Assembly: GCA_025175895.1 (NCBI GenBank)
Contig: CM046004.1
Coordinates: 46,179,359-46,243,358 of the forward strand
DNA: 64,000 nucleotides
From: Wurfbainia villosa
Taxonomy: Eukaryota > Streptophyta > Magnoliopsida > Zingiberales > Zingiberaceae
Reading direction: 5' to 3'
Part shown: in pieces, positions 23,422 through 36,301 of the stretch
Numbering within the stretch: position 1 is the first letter of the stretch
Layout of the letters: every line of letters begins with the position of its first letter
Notes under the pieces: model-generated
Databases searched by the model: none
Told to the model about the DNA's origin: nothing
Seen by the model: only the letters and a program-made list of their open reading frames with translations
Position numbers and translations under genes: made by a program

Positions 23422-24459
23422 AGTGGTATCAGATCCACGGTTTTCGGTTTTGTGTGTTTTGGATTCAGTTACTTTCATGCATTTATCATATATTATTTAT
23501 GCCAAATAATAGTAGGATATGCATAGGCAACCTTTTTGATTGCAGGCATAAGATCCAACTATTATGGCTATGTGATTGTGTGTGTGTGTGATTGTAATTA
23601 TATTTGAATCCTCGGGGTTGACGAGGCTAATTAATATTTAATTTTTGTAATTAAATACGACTTTGTTTAGTCGCTCATTTTAATTTACTTTCGATCTAGA
23701 TATGTTGTACACTCCTTTGTGGAGTATAGGATCGATGGATGTAAATTAAAATAGTTTATCTCTTCTCAGATCCTTTTTGTGGATTACACATGGTAAAGGG
23801 AGGAGCGGACGAGGTGGCAACACGACGGGAAGCATATTGAAAAACAAAATCCATAATAGTTGGAAAGTTTTTTTTTTCATATTTATTGCTTATTTTTTAT
23901 ATGCATGTTGTGTGAAAATTCCTTAATTTTAAATTACTAAGTTGGAGAGGGATATTTTTTAATTCCTGTGGCCTCCATTACAATTTGACATGTGATGCGA
24001 ACAAACTTGCGCATTGGCTCTGAGTGCCTTCCTCTATATCGGATGAATTTGTTTTGTGGATCACTAGGTCAAATATGGTTATAGGAAATTATTTAAGAGT
24101 GTGTGTACTTCCCCATCGGAAGGCACATAATCCGAGGTAATTGTCTTAGTATCGGGTAATGGTAAACACTCATATGTAAATAAAAGTATCCTCCCCATCG
24201 GAGTCACTGCTTTTATTTGTAGGGCCGAAGAGAAACCAACTATTAATTTTATTTGTCAAAAAGTAAGGTTGACAAGATAATAAAATTAATGGGTAAAACC
24301 TCCTCTTACAAATGTAGAATTTGTATACGTCCACACTATCAAGGCATATGATATTGTTGGTGTTTTGAGGTGTTGGTTGATTTTAAAATTTGATTGTTTG
24401 AGGAATCAATAAATTTTGAAATATAATTTTTTTGATTTATGTGATTCTTAGGTTTTTCA
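23422..24459 (+). other. E primer-binding site and leader
   Basis: The primer-binding site at 23424-23435 reads TGGTATCAGATC, one base off the usual form. The following 1 kb aligns with the leaders of A and F, keeps the CCTCG/CGAGG and ACTCC/GGAGT hairpins, and has no gene. Confidence 0.8.
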
Positions 24460-27400
24460 AAATTGACTTCCAACCCACTTGTTGTGATTATGAAAGAAAA
24501 TAAACTTACTGGACCTAACTATGTTGATTGAAAAAGGAATCTGGACATTTTCTTGACTGTTGAGGAGTACAAATATGTACGCTTCGAAGAGTGTCCTCCT
24601 AAGCCTATGGATGATTCTAGTGAAAAGGAGAAAGAGAGTTATAGGAAGTGGATCAAGGCTAATGAGATAGCGCAGTGTTACATTTTGGCTTCTAAGTCAA
24701 ATGTATTGCAACATTAACATCAGGTCATGACTACTGCCTATGACATGATGCTCAATCTCAAGGATCTTTTCAGACACCAGAATCAAGCTGCTAAGCAAGA
24801 ATCTATGAGGAACTTCTTGACGACCACCATGGTTGAGGGAACACCCATGAGGGATCATGTTCTCAAGATGATGGTTCATTTGAATGAGCTAGAAGTCCTT
24901 GGAGCAGAGATTGATGGGGAAACCTAGGTCGATATCATTCTCCAATCTCTACCTAGGAGTTTTGAGCAATTTCGCCTGAACTACAACATGAATAAAAGGT
25001 TGTATTCATTGGCGGAGCTTCTGACAAAACTCTAGGTGGTAGAGGGACTTTTTCGTCAGAGTCCTTAGGCCATGGTTGCTCAAAAGGTTTCTACTTCTTA
25101 GCTGAAAGGAAAGAAGAAGAAGAAACAAGGTGTAGCAAAGGTGGCAAGAGGATCTCAGGGAGGAGTGAAGAAGTTGAAAGGTAAGTGCTTCACTTGCAAG
25201 CAGATTGGATATTGGAAGGTGGACTGCCCTAACCCGAAGCAGAACAAAAGTATATCTTTTGGTTTAGTCGTTGAAACATGTTTAGCAGTGTTATCTACCG
25301 GTACCTGGTGTGTAGATACGAGAGCCACTGACCATGTCTGCAACTCTTTGCAGGGGTTCCAGGAAACCAGATGACTAGTTGAGGGAGAGATTATCATCTA
25401 CATGGGCAATGCTACGAAGGTGGCGGCTATTGCAGTGGGAGATATTTATTTATCTTTTGATATGAATAAAACTTTGGTTCTGAGAAATTGCCTTTATGTA
25501 CCTTCATTTAGAAATAATTTGATTTTAGTTTCTAAATTATTTTTGGATGGATATTCTATTTCTTTTAATGACAGAGTTGTTATAAAATGGAATAGAGAGA
25601 TTATCTATTCTGGTGCGTTGGTAGGAAATTTGTACACTCTTGAACCAAAACCTCCCATTATGCAAATAGAAATAATTAACTCATCTTCTAAATCTAATAA
25701 GTGAAAAGAACTTTTGAAAATGAACCAAACATATCTTTGGCATCTAAGGTTAGGTCTTATTAACCTGAGTAGAATTCAAAGGTTGATAGATGATGGACCT
25801 TTGGGTTCATTAGTGGTGGAAGATTTCCCAACCAACGAATCTTGCTTGGAAGGTAAAATGACCAAGAGGCCTTTTAAGGCCAAGGGGTATAAAGCCAAAG
25901 ATGTGTTGGAATTGGTTCATTCTGATTTGTGTGGTCCTATGTCTATCCAGACTAGAGGTGGTTTTGAATATTTCTTCTCTTTTATAGATGATTATTCAAG
26001 ATATGGATACATTTACTTGATGCCCCGCAAGTCTGAATGCTTTGACAGGTTCAAAGAATTCAAGGCTGATGTGGAGAAACATCAAGACAAAAGTATCAAG
26101 ACAATACGATCTGATCATGGTGGTGAGTACCTCTTGGGAGAGTTTAGAAGTTACTTATCAGAGGCTGGGATTTAATCCCAACTGTCTGCACCTGGTACAC
26201 CCCAGTAGAATGGTGTAGCGGAGCGAAAGAATAGGACTCTTATGAAGATGGTTAGATCGATGATCAGTTATTCTGAGTTACCATATTCGTTCTGGGGGTA
26301 TGCTCTAGATATGACAATGTATATTCTGAACTTGGTACCATCTAAATCAGTACCTTCTACTCCCATAGAATTGTGGACTGGGCGAAAGCCTAGTCTGAGA
26401 CATATTCGAATTTGGGGGAGTCCAGCACATGTGCTGAAGGGAGATGCTGGTAAGTTGGAACCTCGTACAGAAGTGCACTTATTCGTTGGCTATCCCAGAG
26501 GAACGAAAGGTGATTTGTTCAATAGTCCTAGAGATCAGAGGGTGATCGTTAGTAGGAATGCCCGATTTTTAGAGGAAGAATATGTGATGAACCACAAGCC
26601 CATGAGCAAGATTGTTCTGGAAGAGTTAAGAGCGTAAGCCACTACTTCAGTACCAACGGTACAAGAGGACATACCACAAGTGATTGCACCATGTGTCATA
26701 GAGGATACACAGGTGATACCTCATCGTAGTGGGAGGGTTGTTAGACAACCTGATAGATTTATGTTCTTGGGAGAATCTTTTGATTTGGTCCCTGGCGAAC
26801 ATGAACCTGATCCCTGGACATATGACAAGGCAATCCAAGATAAGGATGCGGCAACTTGGCAAAGGGCGATTAATTTTGAGATAGAATCTATGGATTCAAA
26901 TCATCTGGGAGCTAGTAGAACCACCCAATGGTATAAAAGTTATTGGATGCAAGTGGATCTACAAAAGAAAGAGAGGATCAAATGGGAAGGTAGAGACCTT
27001 CAAAGCAAGGCTTGTTGCGAAAGGGTATACTCAGAAAGAGGGTATCGATTATGAGGAGACCTTTTTGCCGGTAGTTATGGTTAAGTCTATCCAGATTCTC
27101 TTATCTATTGCTACTCATATGGATTATGAGGTTTGGCAGATGGATGTCAAGACAACTTTCCTTAATGGAAGTCTTGAAGAAAACATCTATATGGAGCAAC
27201 CTGAGAGATTCATTGCAAAGGGCAAAGAGCATCTTGCGTGCAAGCTTAATCAGTCCATTTATGGATTGAAACAAGCTTCGAGATCTTGGAACATCTGCTT
27301 TTATGAGGTAATCCAGTCATATGGTTTTATTCAAAGACCGGATGAGTCTTGTGTATACAAGAGATGTGACGAAAATGTAGTGATATTTCTTATACTATAC

Positions 27401-28377
27401 GTAGATGACATTTTGCTCATTGGTAACAATGTCAAAGTGTTATCAGATGTAAGGGTATGGTTGTCCAAATAATTTGATATGAAGGACTTGGGAGAAGTGG
27501 GATACATCCTTAGGATCAAAGTTATAAGGGATCGCAAGAAAAGGATGTTGTGCTTATCTCAAGCTTCATACATAGGCACTATTTTGGCTCATTTTAGCAT
27601 GCAGAACTCCAAGAAAGGTTTTCTACCTTTTAGGCATGGAGTACCTTTATATAAAGAGATGTTTCCTAGAACATCAAAGGAGATAGAGGAGATGAAGGTG
27701 ATTCCTTATGCTTCAGCGGTAGGAAGCCTCATGTATGCTATGTTATGTACAAGGCCGGATATCTGCTTTGTCGTGGCCATGGTTAGCAGATATCAGAGTA
27801 ATCCAGGACAGGGACATTGGACTTGGTAAAGCATATATTGAAGTACCTGAGAAGGACTAGGGATTATATGCTGGAATACCAGGCAGATCAATTACTCCCT
27901 GTGGGTTACACAGATTCTAACTTCCAATCAGAAAGGGATAATAGTAAATCTACCTCGGGTTTTGTGTTTACTTTGGGAGGTGGAGCCATTGTATGGAGGA
28001 GTGTCAAGCAGAAATGTGTGGCGGACTCCACCATGGAAGCTGAGTATGTGGCAGCCTCTGAGGACACCAAAGAAGTTGTATGGCTCAGGAACTTCTTGAT
28101 GGACTTGGATGTGATTCCTAGTTTGCCCAGAACTATCACAATTTATTGTGATAACAGTGGTGCAGTTGCAAACTCGAAGGAACCACGAGCCCATAAGACA
28201 AGTAAACACATAGAGTGCAAGTACCACCTGATACGAGATATCGTAAAGCGAGGAGAAGTTATTGTTGTCGAGATTGCATCAGAGGATAACCTGGTAGATC
28301 CTTTTACTAAGGCCCTTCTAGCGAGAGCTTTTGATAGGCATGTGGAAGGAATGAGAATCAGATGTATGGTAGTTTGA
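24460..28377 (+). pseudogene. gag-pol: E gag-pol polyprotein, heavily mutated
   Basis: The gag start codon is lost (TTGACTTCC where F has ATGACTTTC). The rest is colinear with A and F but has at least ten stops. Most equal C-to-T or G-to-A changes, for example CAG to TAG (25034, 26205), CGA to TGA (25372), CAA to TAA (26173) and TGG to TGA (24524). The knuckle CFTCKQIGYWKVDCP (25186) has Tyr for His. Protease reads VDTRATDHVCN (Gly to Arg beside the catalytic Asp). Integrase keeps HSDLCGP and SDHGGEY, RT keeps YVDD (about 27402), and RNase H keeps STMEAEYVAASE and KHIECKYHLIR to the stop at 28377. Confidence 0.93.
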
Positions 28378-28399
28378 TGGCAACATAGTCTTTTAGTAT

Positions 28400-28409
28400 A
28401 AGTGGGAGA
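28400..28409 (+). other. E polypurine tract
   Basis: AAGTGGGAGA immediately before the 3' LTR, identical to A and F. Confidence 0.85.
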
Positions 28410-28410
28410 T

Positions 28411-29382
28411 TGTTAGAAAGTATACTAAAAGCCTAGCTTTTGTATGAACATCTTCATTTTGAAATAAGAATCACATGATCATTGTTTGAATTTTATATTT
28501 ATGTAGATTGTCTGATACTTTACATTGTAGATAACATGGTGTGTGGTGTCGCATAGAAGATCATGTTAGCAGTTCCTTGTAGAGTATAAGTAGAGGCTCA
28601 CAACCAAGATGGTTTTGGACAAACCATTGGCATGGTTGTAGTGTGATTTGGTATTGGTTTATCTTGACCATAGAATTACACTAGTACACTTTGTGTGTAT
28701 TGAGTAGGACTGATTTAGAGGTGATTCAATTTAAACTGACTATATAATTGAATCGAACCTCAGATATTATGATGTACATGCTATTAATCCCGATATAATA
28801 ATGGGCACATGTAGTTAGTATTTTTTTCTTTGATTTACCAATGGGCGAGATTTATGTGTTAAATCGATAGACCTGGTAAGTTGGGAAATAATATTATTTA
28901 CATGGTGTGTCGTTGATTATAGGAGAAAATTGTGTCCTATATACTAGGATGATTATGTCTCTTTGAGGAGCTCAAAAGGTTCATCATGTAAATCCTGCAG
29001 GTGGACTCAGTCCAACATGATGATAAGGATGAGTGGTACTACTCATGGAGTTAGATATTAATTAATTAAATTATCTGTAATTTAATTAATTAATAGGCAT
29101 TCAATATCTTAAACACGGGGAGATATTTTGTATAGGTAATATATGGAGCCTATATTTATTTATGGGGGTTGGTGAGGTAGATCAATGATGATCCTCTAGT
29201 GGAATGGATCATCATTAAAGGATCGGGTTTTATGTGGTTCGGATCCATTGGGTGGTCAAGATTCAACTCATCCTCATGGTCTTTATTGTACCCTATTATA
29301 AATACCTCGTGAAGCCTAGATCTATATAAGGTGGTTGAGAGGCTTGGGCGAGATATACAATTTGGTTGTGCTAGGGTTTGGG
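28411..29382 (+). repeat. Element E 3' LTR, first part
   Basis: Aligns with 14775-15617 and the start of 22530-23421. It stops in CTAGGGTTTGGG at 29382, where F begins. Confidence 0.93.
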
Positions 29383-31284
29383 TGTAGGGATGTATATTGA
29401 AAACTCTATCTTTTGTATGAATATCTTTATTTTGAAATAAGAATCACATGATCATTGTTTGCATATTTTTATGGTTATGCATATTATCTAAAACATTACA
29501 TTATAGATAACATGGTGTGTGGTGTCACACGGGAGATCATGTTATCGGCTCCTTGTAAAGTATAAGTAAAGGCTCACAACCGAGATGACTTTGGACAGAC
29601 CATCGGAATGGTTGTAGTATGATTTGGTATTGGTTTGTCTTGACCATAGAATCACACTAGTGCACTTTGAGTGTATTGAGTAGGACCGACTTAGAGGTGA
29701 TTTGATTTATTGCTGACTACATAATCGAATCAGACCTCAGATATTATTATGTACATGCTCTTAATCCCGATATAATATCGGGCACATATACTTAGTATTC
29801 ATCCCTTTGATTTACCAATTGGCGAGATTTATAGATTAAATCGATAGGCTCGGTAAGTTGAGAAATGATAATATTTATATGGTGTGTCATTGATTATAGG
29901 AGGAAACCGTGTCTTATATATTAGGATGATGATGTCCCCTTGAGGAGCTCATAAGGTTCATCATGTAAACCCTGCAGGTGGACTTGGTCCGACATGATGA
30001 AAAGGTTGAGTGGTACTACTCATGGAGTTAGATGTTGATTAATTAATTGTCAGTAAATTAATTAATCGACGGACATTCGAGAACTTAAACACGGGGGGAA
30101 AATGTACATATAATATATGGAGCACATATTATCATATTGGGGTTGGTGAGGTAGATCAATGAAAATCCTTTAGTGGATTGGATTATCATTAATGGATCGG
30201 ACTTTATGTGGGCTTGATCCATGGGTGGCCAAGATCCAAATCCTCCTCATGGTTCCTAATGTAGCCTATTAACACCTCATGAAGCTTAGATACAATGGAT
30301 AGAAACAAAACTCTAGATCCAAAGGTAGAGATTAAATCTCTAAGATCCGACGGTTGAGATTAAATCTCTAGATCCGACGGTTGAGATTAAATCCCTAGAA
30401 CCAATGGTGGAGATTAAAAGGAGGCTTATCCCTAACGCTATAAAAGGAGAGCAATGGGTTGGCATGGAGATTAATTCAAGAGAAGCTAGGGTTTTGGAAG
30501 TTGGCGGCAAGGCATATGAACTAGGGTTTGGGCTTGGGCGGCACCTAATAAGGAAATTTTTCCTTGTATTGTTCTTCTTCCCCAAGATGCCAGCGCCGTT
30601 GGAGTTCCTTCCAGCTTTTGGCCGGCATCCAAAACAGGTCCTCTCCTTCTCCTTGGCCGGTGGAACAAAGGTTTAGGGTCCTCCTTTGAAGCTTTTGGCC
30701 GGTCACTCTCAATCTCCTCTTCCTTCTTGGCCAGCGGCAAGCTTCCTCCTTGGAAGTTGTTGGTTGGTTGAAAGAAGGAATAGAGCTTTGTTTCTATTCT
30801 TCCTCTTTCTTTGGAAGAGCAAGGAAGGAATATTTGCGATCTAGGAGATTCAACTTTGGGTAGATCGTCGCCCACAGGACATCCGAAAGGAGGAAGGTCA
30901 TACATTAGAAGATCGAGAGGTATACCTATTCTTCATTCTCTTTTGTAACATGTTTGTTTTTGTTTTTCAATTATGTGCATGTAATAAATCTGTTTGTAGC
31001 TAAATAATACTTGGATCTCAAACATAAACACAAAATCCGGCGATCCGGACATCGTCTTTTCCTCGGCTACTCGTAGAATAGAGGATGGTCGCATGAACAA
31101 CGAGTTTGTTCAAGTGACCTCCTAAACGAATAGCATGATGATGACTTGGTTGTTTGAGAAATCCCTTTAGTCTAGGATTAAATTTTTTAATCCGGGGACA
31201 TTGATGTGAACGCCATGAACAAACAACCAAGGTGTAGTGGGAAGCGAAGTTTCCTCTCACGGACTCAATAAGCAAAACCCTTCA
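29383..31284 (+). repeat. Element F 5' LTR
   Basis: Partner of 36302-38204. The U3 array has four CCGACGGTTGAG-type units (about 30310-30415), the short form of the array in A. TATAAAAG at 30439-30446 is the likely TATA box. A palindrome with core TGAACAA/TTGTTCA lies near 31093. Confidence 0.94.
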
Positions 31285-32348
31285 ATTGATATCAGAGCCA
31301 AGGTTTCCAGTTTTGTGTGTTTAGGATTCGGTTAATTTTTATGCACTTTTCATATATTATGTGTCAGATAATAGTAGGATATGCGTAGTTTAACTCTTTG
31401 GTTGCAGGCATAAGATCCGACTATGATGGCCATATGTGTGTATGTGATTGTACGTGTGTAAATGTTTATTTTGTTGAATCCTCGGGGTTGACGAGGCTAG
31501 TATTTGATTTTTTGTAAATTAGATACGACATTGTTTAGCCACTCTTTATTTTATTTTACTTTCGATCTAGATTTCATGTACACTCCCTCGTGGAGTATAG
31601 GATCGATGGATGTAAATTAAAATAGGTTTTAGTCATGGCTCGCATCTCCGGATGGCTCATATATGGCGTAGGAGGAGCGGACGAGATGGCGTAGCGACGG
31701 GAGACATATTGAAGACAAACGCCATAATAGTTGGAAAATAATTTATTTTTCATATTTATTTCTTTTTGTTTGATATGCATGTCGTAGGCTAGGAAAATTC
31801 CTCAATTTCAATTTACTAAGTAGGAGAGGGAATTTTTTTAAAAAAAATTCCCACGACCTCCATTACGATTTGACAAGTGATGCAAACAAACTTGTTCATC
31901 GGCTCTGAGTGCCTTCCTCCCCATTGGATGAGTTTGTTTGCGGATCACAAGGTCAAATATGGTTATAGGGAATTATCAAGGAGCGTGTGCACTTCCCCAT
32001 CGGAAGGCACATAACCCGAGATAATTACCTTGGTACCGAGTAATGGTGAACACTTATATACAAATATAAGTATCCTCCCCATCGGAGTTACTGCTTTTAT
32101 TTGTAGGGCCAAAGAAAAACCAACTATTAATTTTACTTGTCAAAAAGTTAGGTTGACAATATAGTAAAATTAATGGGTAAAACCTCCTCTTACAAATGTA
32201 GAATTTGTATACGTCCACACTATCATGGCATACGATATTCTCTGTGTTTTGAGGTGTTGGTTAATTTTAAAATTTTATTGTTTGAGGAATCAATAATTTT
32301 TTGAAATCTAATGTTTTGATTTATGTGATTCTTAGGTTTTCTTTCAAA
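31285..32348 (+). other. F primer-binding site and leader
   Basis: The primer-binding site at 31287-31299 reads TGATATCAGAGCC, a one-base (G to A) variant. The 1-kb leader aligns with A and E, including the hairpins near 31482 (CCTCG/CGAGG) and 31583 (ACTCC/GGAGT). No gene. Confidence 0.8.
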
Positions 32349-33059
32349 ATGACTTTCAACCCACTTGCTGTGATACTGAAAGAGAACAAACATACTGGAC
32401 CCAACTATGTTGATTGGAAGAGGAATCTTGACATTGTCTTGACTACTGAGGAATATAAATATGTACTCCTCGAAGAGTGTCCTCCTAAGCCTGCAGAAGA
32501 TTCTGGGGAAAAGGAGAGAGAGAGTTATAAAAAGTGGGTAAAGGTCGATGAGATGACGCGGTGTTACATTTTGGCATCTATGTCAAATGTACTGCAACAT
32601 CAGCATCAAGTCATGCCCACAGCTTATGACATGATGCTCAATCTCAAAGAGCTTTTCGGACACCAGAATCGGGCTGCGAGGCAAGAAGGCTTGAGAAACT
32701 TGATGACGACCATCATGTTCGAGGTAACACCCATAAGGGATAATGTTCTGAAGATGATGGCTCATTTGAATGAGTTGGAAGTCCTCAGAGCTGAGATCGA
32801 TGGGGAAACCCAAGTCGATATCATTCTCCAGTCTCTACCTAGGAGTTTTAAGCAGTTTCACCTGAACTACAACATGAACAAGAGGTTGTATTCGTTAGCG
32901 GAGCTCCTGACAGAACTCTATGGGGCAGAGGGGCTATTTTGTCAGAGTGCTCAGGCACATACCATGGTGACCCAAAGGTTTCTACTTCTAAGCCGAAAGG
33001 CAAGAAGAAGAAGAAATAAACTGGGGCAAAGGCGGTGGGAGGTACTCAAGGAGGAGTGA
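32349..33059 (+). pseudogene. gag: F gag
   Basis: The ATG at 32349 matches the gag start of A and opens MTFNPLAVILKENKHTGPNYVDWKRNLDIVL. The frame is open for about 236 codons and contains the retrotransposon gag core (YDMMLNLKELFG, VLKMMAHLNELEVL, IILQSLPRSFKQFHLNYN). Near 32970 it shifts relative to A and ends at 33059 in a basic stretch. The knuckle follows in another frame: CFTCKQTGHWKKDCP at about 33074-33120, with all four zinc ligands present. This is the best-preserved gag of its family in the window. Confidence 0.9.
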
Positions 33060-36000
33060 AGAATCCAAAAGGCAAGTGCTTCACTTGTAAGCAGACTGGA
33101 CATTGGAAGAAGGACTGCCCCAACCACAAGAATAAAGGTATATCTTTTGGTCTAGTCGTTGAAACATGTTTAGCGGTGTTATCTACCAGCACCTGGTGTA
33201 TACATACGGGAGCCACTGATCATGTCTGCAATACTTTGCAGGGGTTCCAGGAAATCAGACGACTGGTTGAGGGGGAGATTACCGTATACTTGGGCGATGC
33301 CACGAAGGTGGCAGCTATTGCAGTGAGAGATGTTCATTTATCTTTTGAGAAAAATAAACTTTTGGTTCTTAAGAATTGCCTTTATATACCTTTATTTAGA
33401 AAGAATTTAATTTTGGTTTCTAAATTGTTTATGGATGGATATTCTATTTCTTTTAATGACAGAGTTGTTATAAAAAAGAATAGGGATATTATCTGTTCGG
33501 GTGCATTGATAGGAAATTTGTACACACTTCAACCAAAAGCTCCCACGATACATATTGAATTAATAACTCATCTCTTAATTCCAATAAGAGAAAAGAACCT
33601 TCGAAGATGAACCAAACATATCTTTGGCATCTTAGGCTTGGTCATATTAACCTAAGCAGAATTCAAAGGTTGATAGCTGATGGACCTTTGGGTTCATTAG
33701 TGGTGGAGGATCTCCCAACCTACGAATCTTACTTGGAGGGTAAGATGACCAAGAGGCTTTTTAAGGCCAAGGGGTATAGAGCCAAAGATGTGTTAGAATT
33801 GGTTCATTCTGATTTGTATGGTCCTATGTCTATCCAGGATAGAGGTGGTTTTGAGTATTTCGTCTCTTTTATAGACGATTACTCAAGATATGGATACATT
33901 TACCTGATGCGCCGCAAGTCTGAATGCTTTGACAAGTTCAAAGAATTCAAGGTTGATGTGGAGAAATGTCAAGGTAAAAGTATCATGACACTACGATCTG
34001 ATCGTGGTGGTGAGTACCTCTTGGGAGAGTTTAGGAACTACTTATCAGAGGCTAGGATTCAATCCCAATTGACTACACCTGGCACACCCCAGCAGAACGG
34101 TGTAGCAGAGTGAAGGAATAGGACTCTTATGGAGATGGTTAGATCGATGATGAGTTATTCTAAGTTGTAATATTCGTTCTGGGGATATACTCTAGATACA
34201 ACAGTGTACAATCTGAACTTAGTTCCATCTAAATCAGTGCCTTCTACTTCCACAGAGTTGTGGACTGGGTGAAAGCCTAGTCTAAGACATATTCGGATAT
34301 GGGGGAGTCCAGCACATGTGCTGAAGGCAGATGCTGGTAAGTTGGAACCTCGTACAGAAGTACGCATGTTCGTTGGGTATCCTAGAGGAATGAAGGGTAG
34401 TTTATTTTATATTCCTAGAGATCAGAGGGTGATCGTTAGCATGAACACCAGATTTCTAGAGGAAGACTATGTGATGAGCCACAAGCCCAAGAGTAAAATT
34501 GTTCTGGAGGAATTAAAAGGTGAAGTCACTTCTTTTGTACCACCGGAACAAGAGGATATACCACATGTCACTGCACCGCGTGTCGCAGAGGATACACAGG
34601 AGATACCTCATCGTAGTGGGAGGGTTGTGAGACAGCCTGATAGATTCATGTTCTTGGGAGAATCTTCTGATTTTGTCCCTGATGAACATAAACATGATCC
34701 CTAAACATATGACGAGGCAATCCAAGATAAAGATGCAGTATCTTAGCAAAGTGCAATGAATGATGAGATTGAATCTATGGATTCAAATTAGATATGGGAG
34801 CTAGTAGAACCACCCGATGGTGTAAAAACCATTGGATGCAAGTGGATCTACAAGAGAAAGAGAGGAATAGATGGGAAGGTTGAGATCTTCAAAGCGAGGC
34901 TTGTTGCGAAGGGGTATACTCAGAAAGACAGTATCGATTATGAGGAGACCTTTTCGTCGCTAGCCATGCTTAAGTCTATCTGGATTCTCTTATGCATAGC
35001 CGCTCATATGGATTATGAGGTGTGGCTGATGGATGTCAAAATAGCTTTCCTTAATGGAAGTCTTGAGGTAAACATATATATGAAGCAACCAGAGGGATTC
35101 ATTGCTAAAGGCAAAGAGCATCTTGTATGTAAGCTTAATCAGTCCATTTATGGATTAAAGCAAGCTTCGAGATCTTAGAACATTCGCTTTGATGAGGTAA
35201 TCCAGTCTTATGAATTTATTCAAAGTCCGGATGAGTCTTGTGTATACAAGAGATGTGACGAAAATGTAGTGGTATTTCTTGTACTATACGTAGATGATAT
35301 TTTGTTGATTGACAACAATATCAAGGTTTTATCGGATGTAAGGGTATGGTTGTCCAAACAGTTTGATATGAAGGACTTGAGAGAGGTGGGACACATCCTT
35401 GGGATCAAGGTTATAAGGGATCGCAGGAAAAGGATGTTGTGCTTATCCCAAGCATCATACATAGACACGATTATGGATCGTTTTAGCATGTAGAACTCCA
35501 AGAAGGTTTTTTTTACCTTTCAGGCATGGAGTTCCTTTATCCAAGGAGATGTGTCCTAGATCATCTGAGGAGATAGAGGAGATGAAGGCGGTTCCTTATG
35601 CTTTGGCAGTAGGAAGCCTCATGTATGCGATGCTATGTACGAGACCAGATATCTGCTTTGTCATGGGCATGATCAGCAGATATCAGAGTAATCCAGGACA
35701 AGGACATTGGACTGTGGTAAAGCATATATTGAAGTACTTGAGAAGGACTAGGGATTATATGTTGGTTTGCCGGGCAGACCAATTATTCCCTGTGGGTTAC
35801 ACAGATTTCGACTTCCAATCTGATAGGGATAACAGTAAGTCTACCTCAGGTTTTGTGTTTACTTTGGGAGGTGGAGCCATTGTATGGAGGAGTGTCAAGG
35901 AGAAATGCATGGCAGACTCTACCATGGAAGCTGAGTATGTGGCAGCCTCTGAGGCGGCCAAAGGAGTTGTGAGGTTCAGGAACTTCCTGATGGACTTGGA

Positions 36001-36291
36001 TGTCATTCCTGGTTTGCCCAGAACTATCACAATTTATTGTGATAATAGTGGTGCAGTTGCAAACTCGAAGGAACCACGAGCCCATAAGGCGAGTAAGCAC
36101 ATAGAGTGCAAGTACCACCTGATACTAGAAATCATAAAGAGAGGAGATGTTGCTGTGGCCAAGATTGCATCGGAGGATAACTTGGCAGATCCTTTCACTA
36201 AGGCCCTTCAGGCGAGAGCTTTTGATAGGCATGTGGAGGGAATGGGGATCAGATGTATGGCAGTTAGAGGACAACATAGTCTTTTAGTATA
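33035..36291 (+). pseudogene. pol: F pol: protease, integrase, RT, RNase H, interrupted by stops
   Basis: Protease has IHTGATDHVCN, the catalytic Asp changed to His. Integrase shows HLRLGHINL, HSDLYGP, SDRGGEY and NGVAE, then TGA at 34111 in place of the Arg codon CGA seen in A and E. Further stops replace Arg (34270), Trp (34703, 34743, 35177) and Gln (34789, 35489) codons. RT keeps YVDD near 35290. RNase H is open from 35549 to the end with STMEAEYVAASE, IYCDNSGAV and KHIECKYHL. The normal stop codon is changed to AGA, adding about ten residues before TAA at 36290. Confidence 0.93.
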
Positions 36292-36300
36292 AGTGGGAGA
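36291..36300 (+). other. F polypurine tract
   Basis: AAGTGGGAGA directly before the 3' LTR; it overlaps the read-through tail of pol. Confidence 0.85.
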
Positions 36301-36301
36301 T

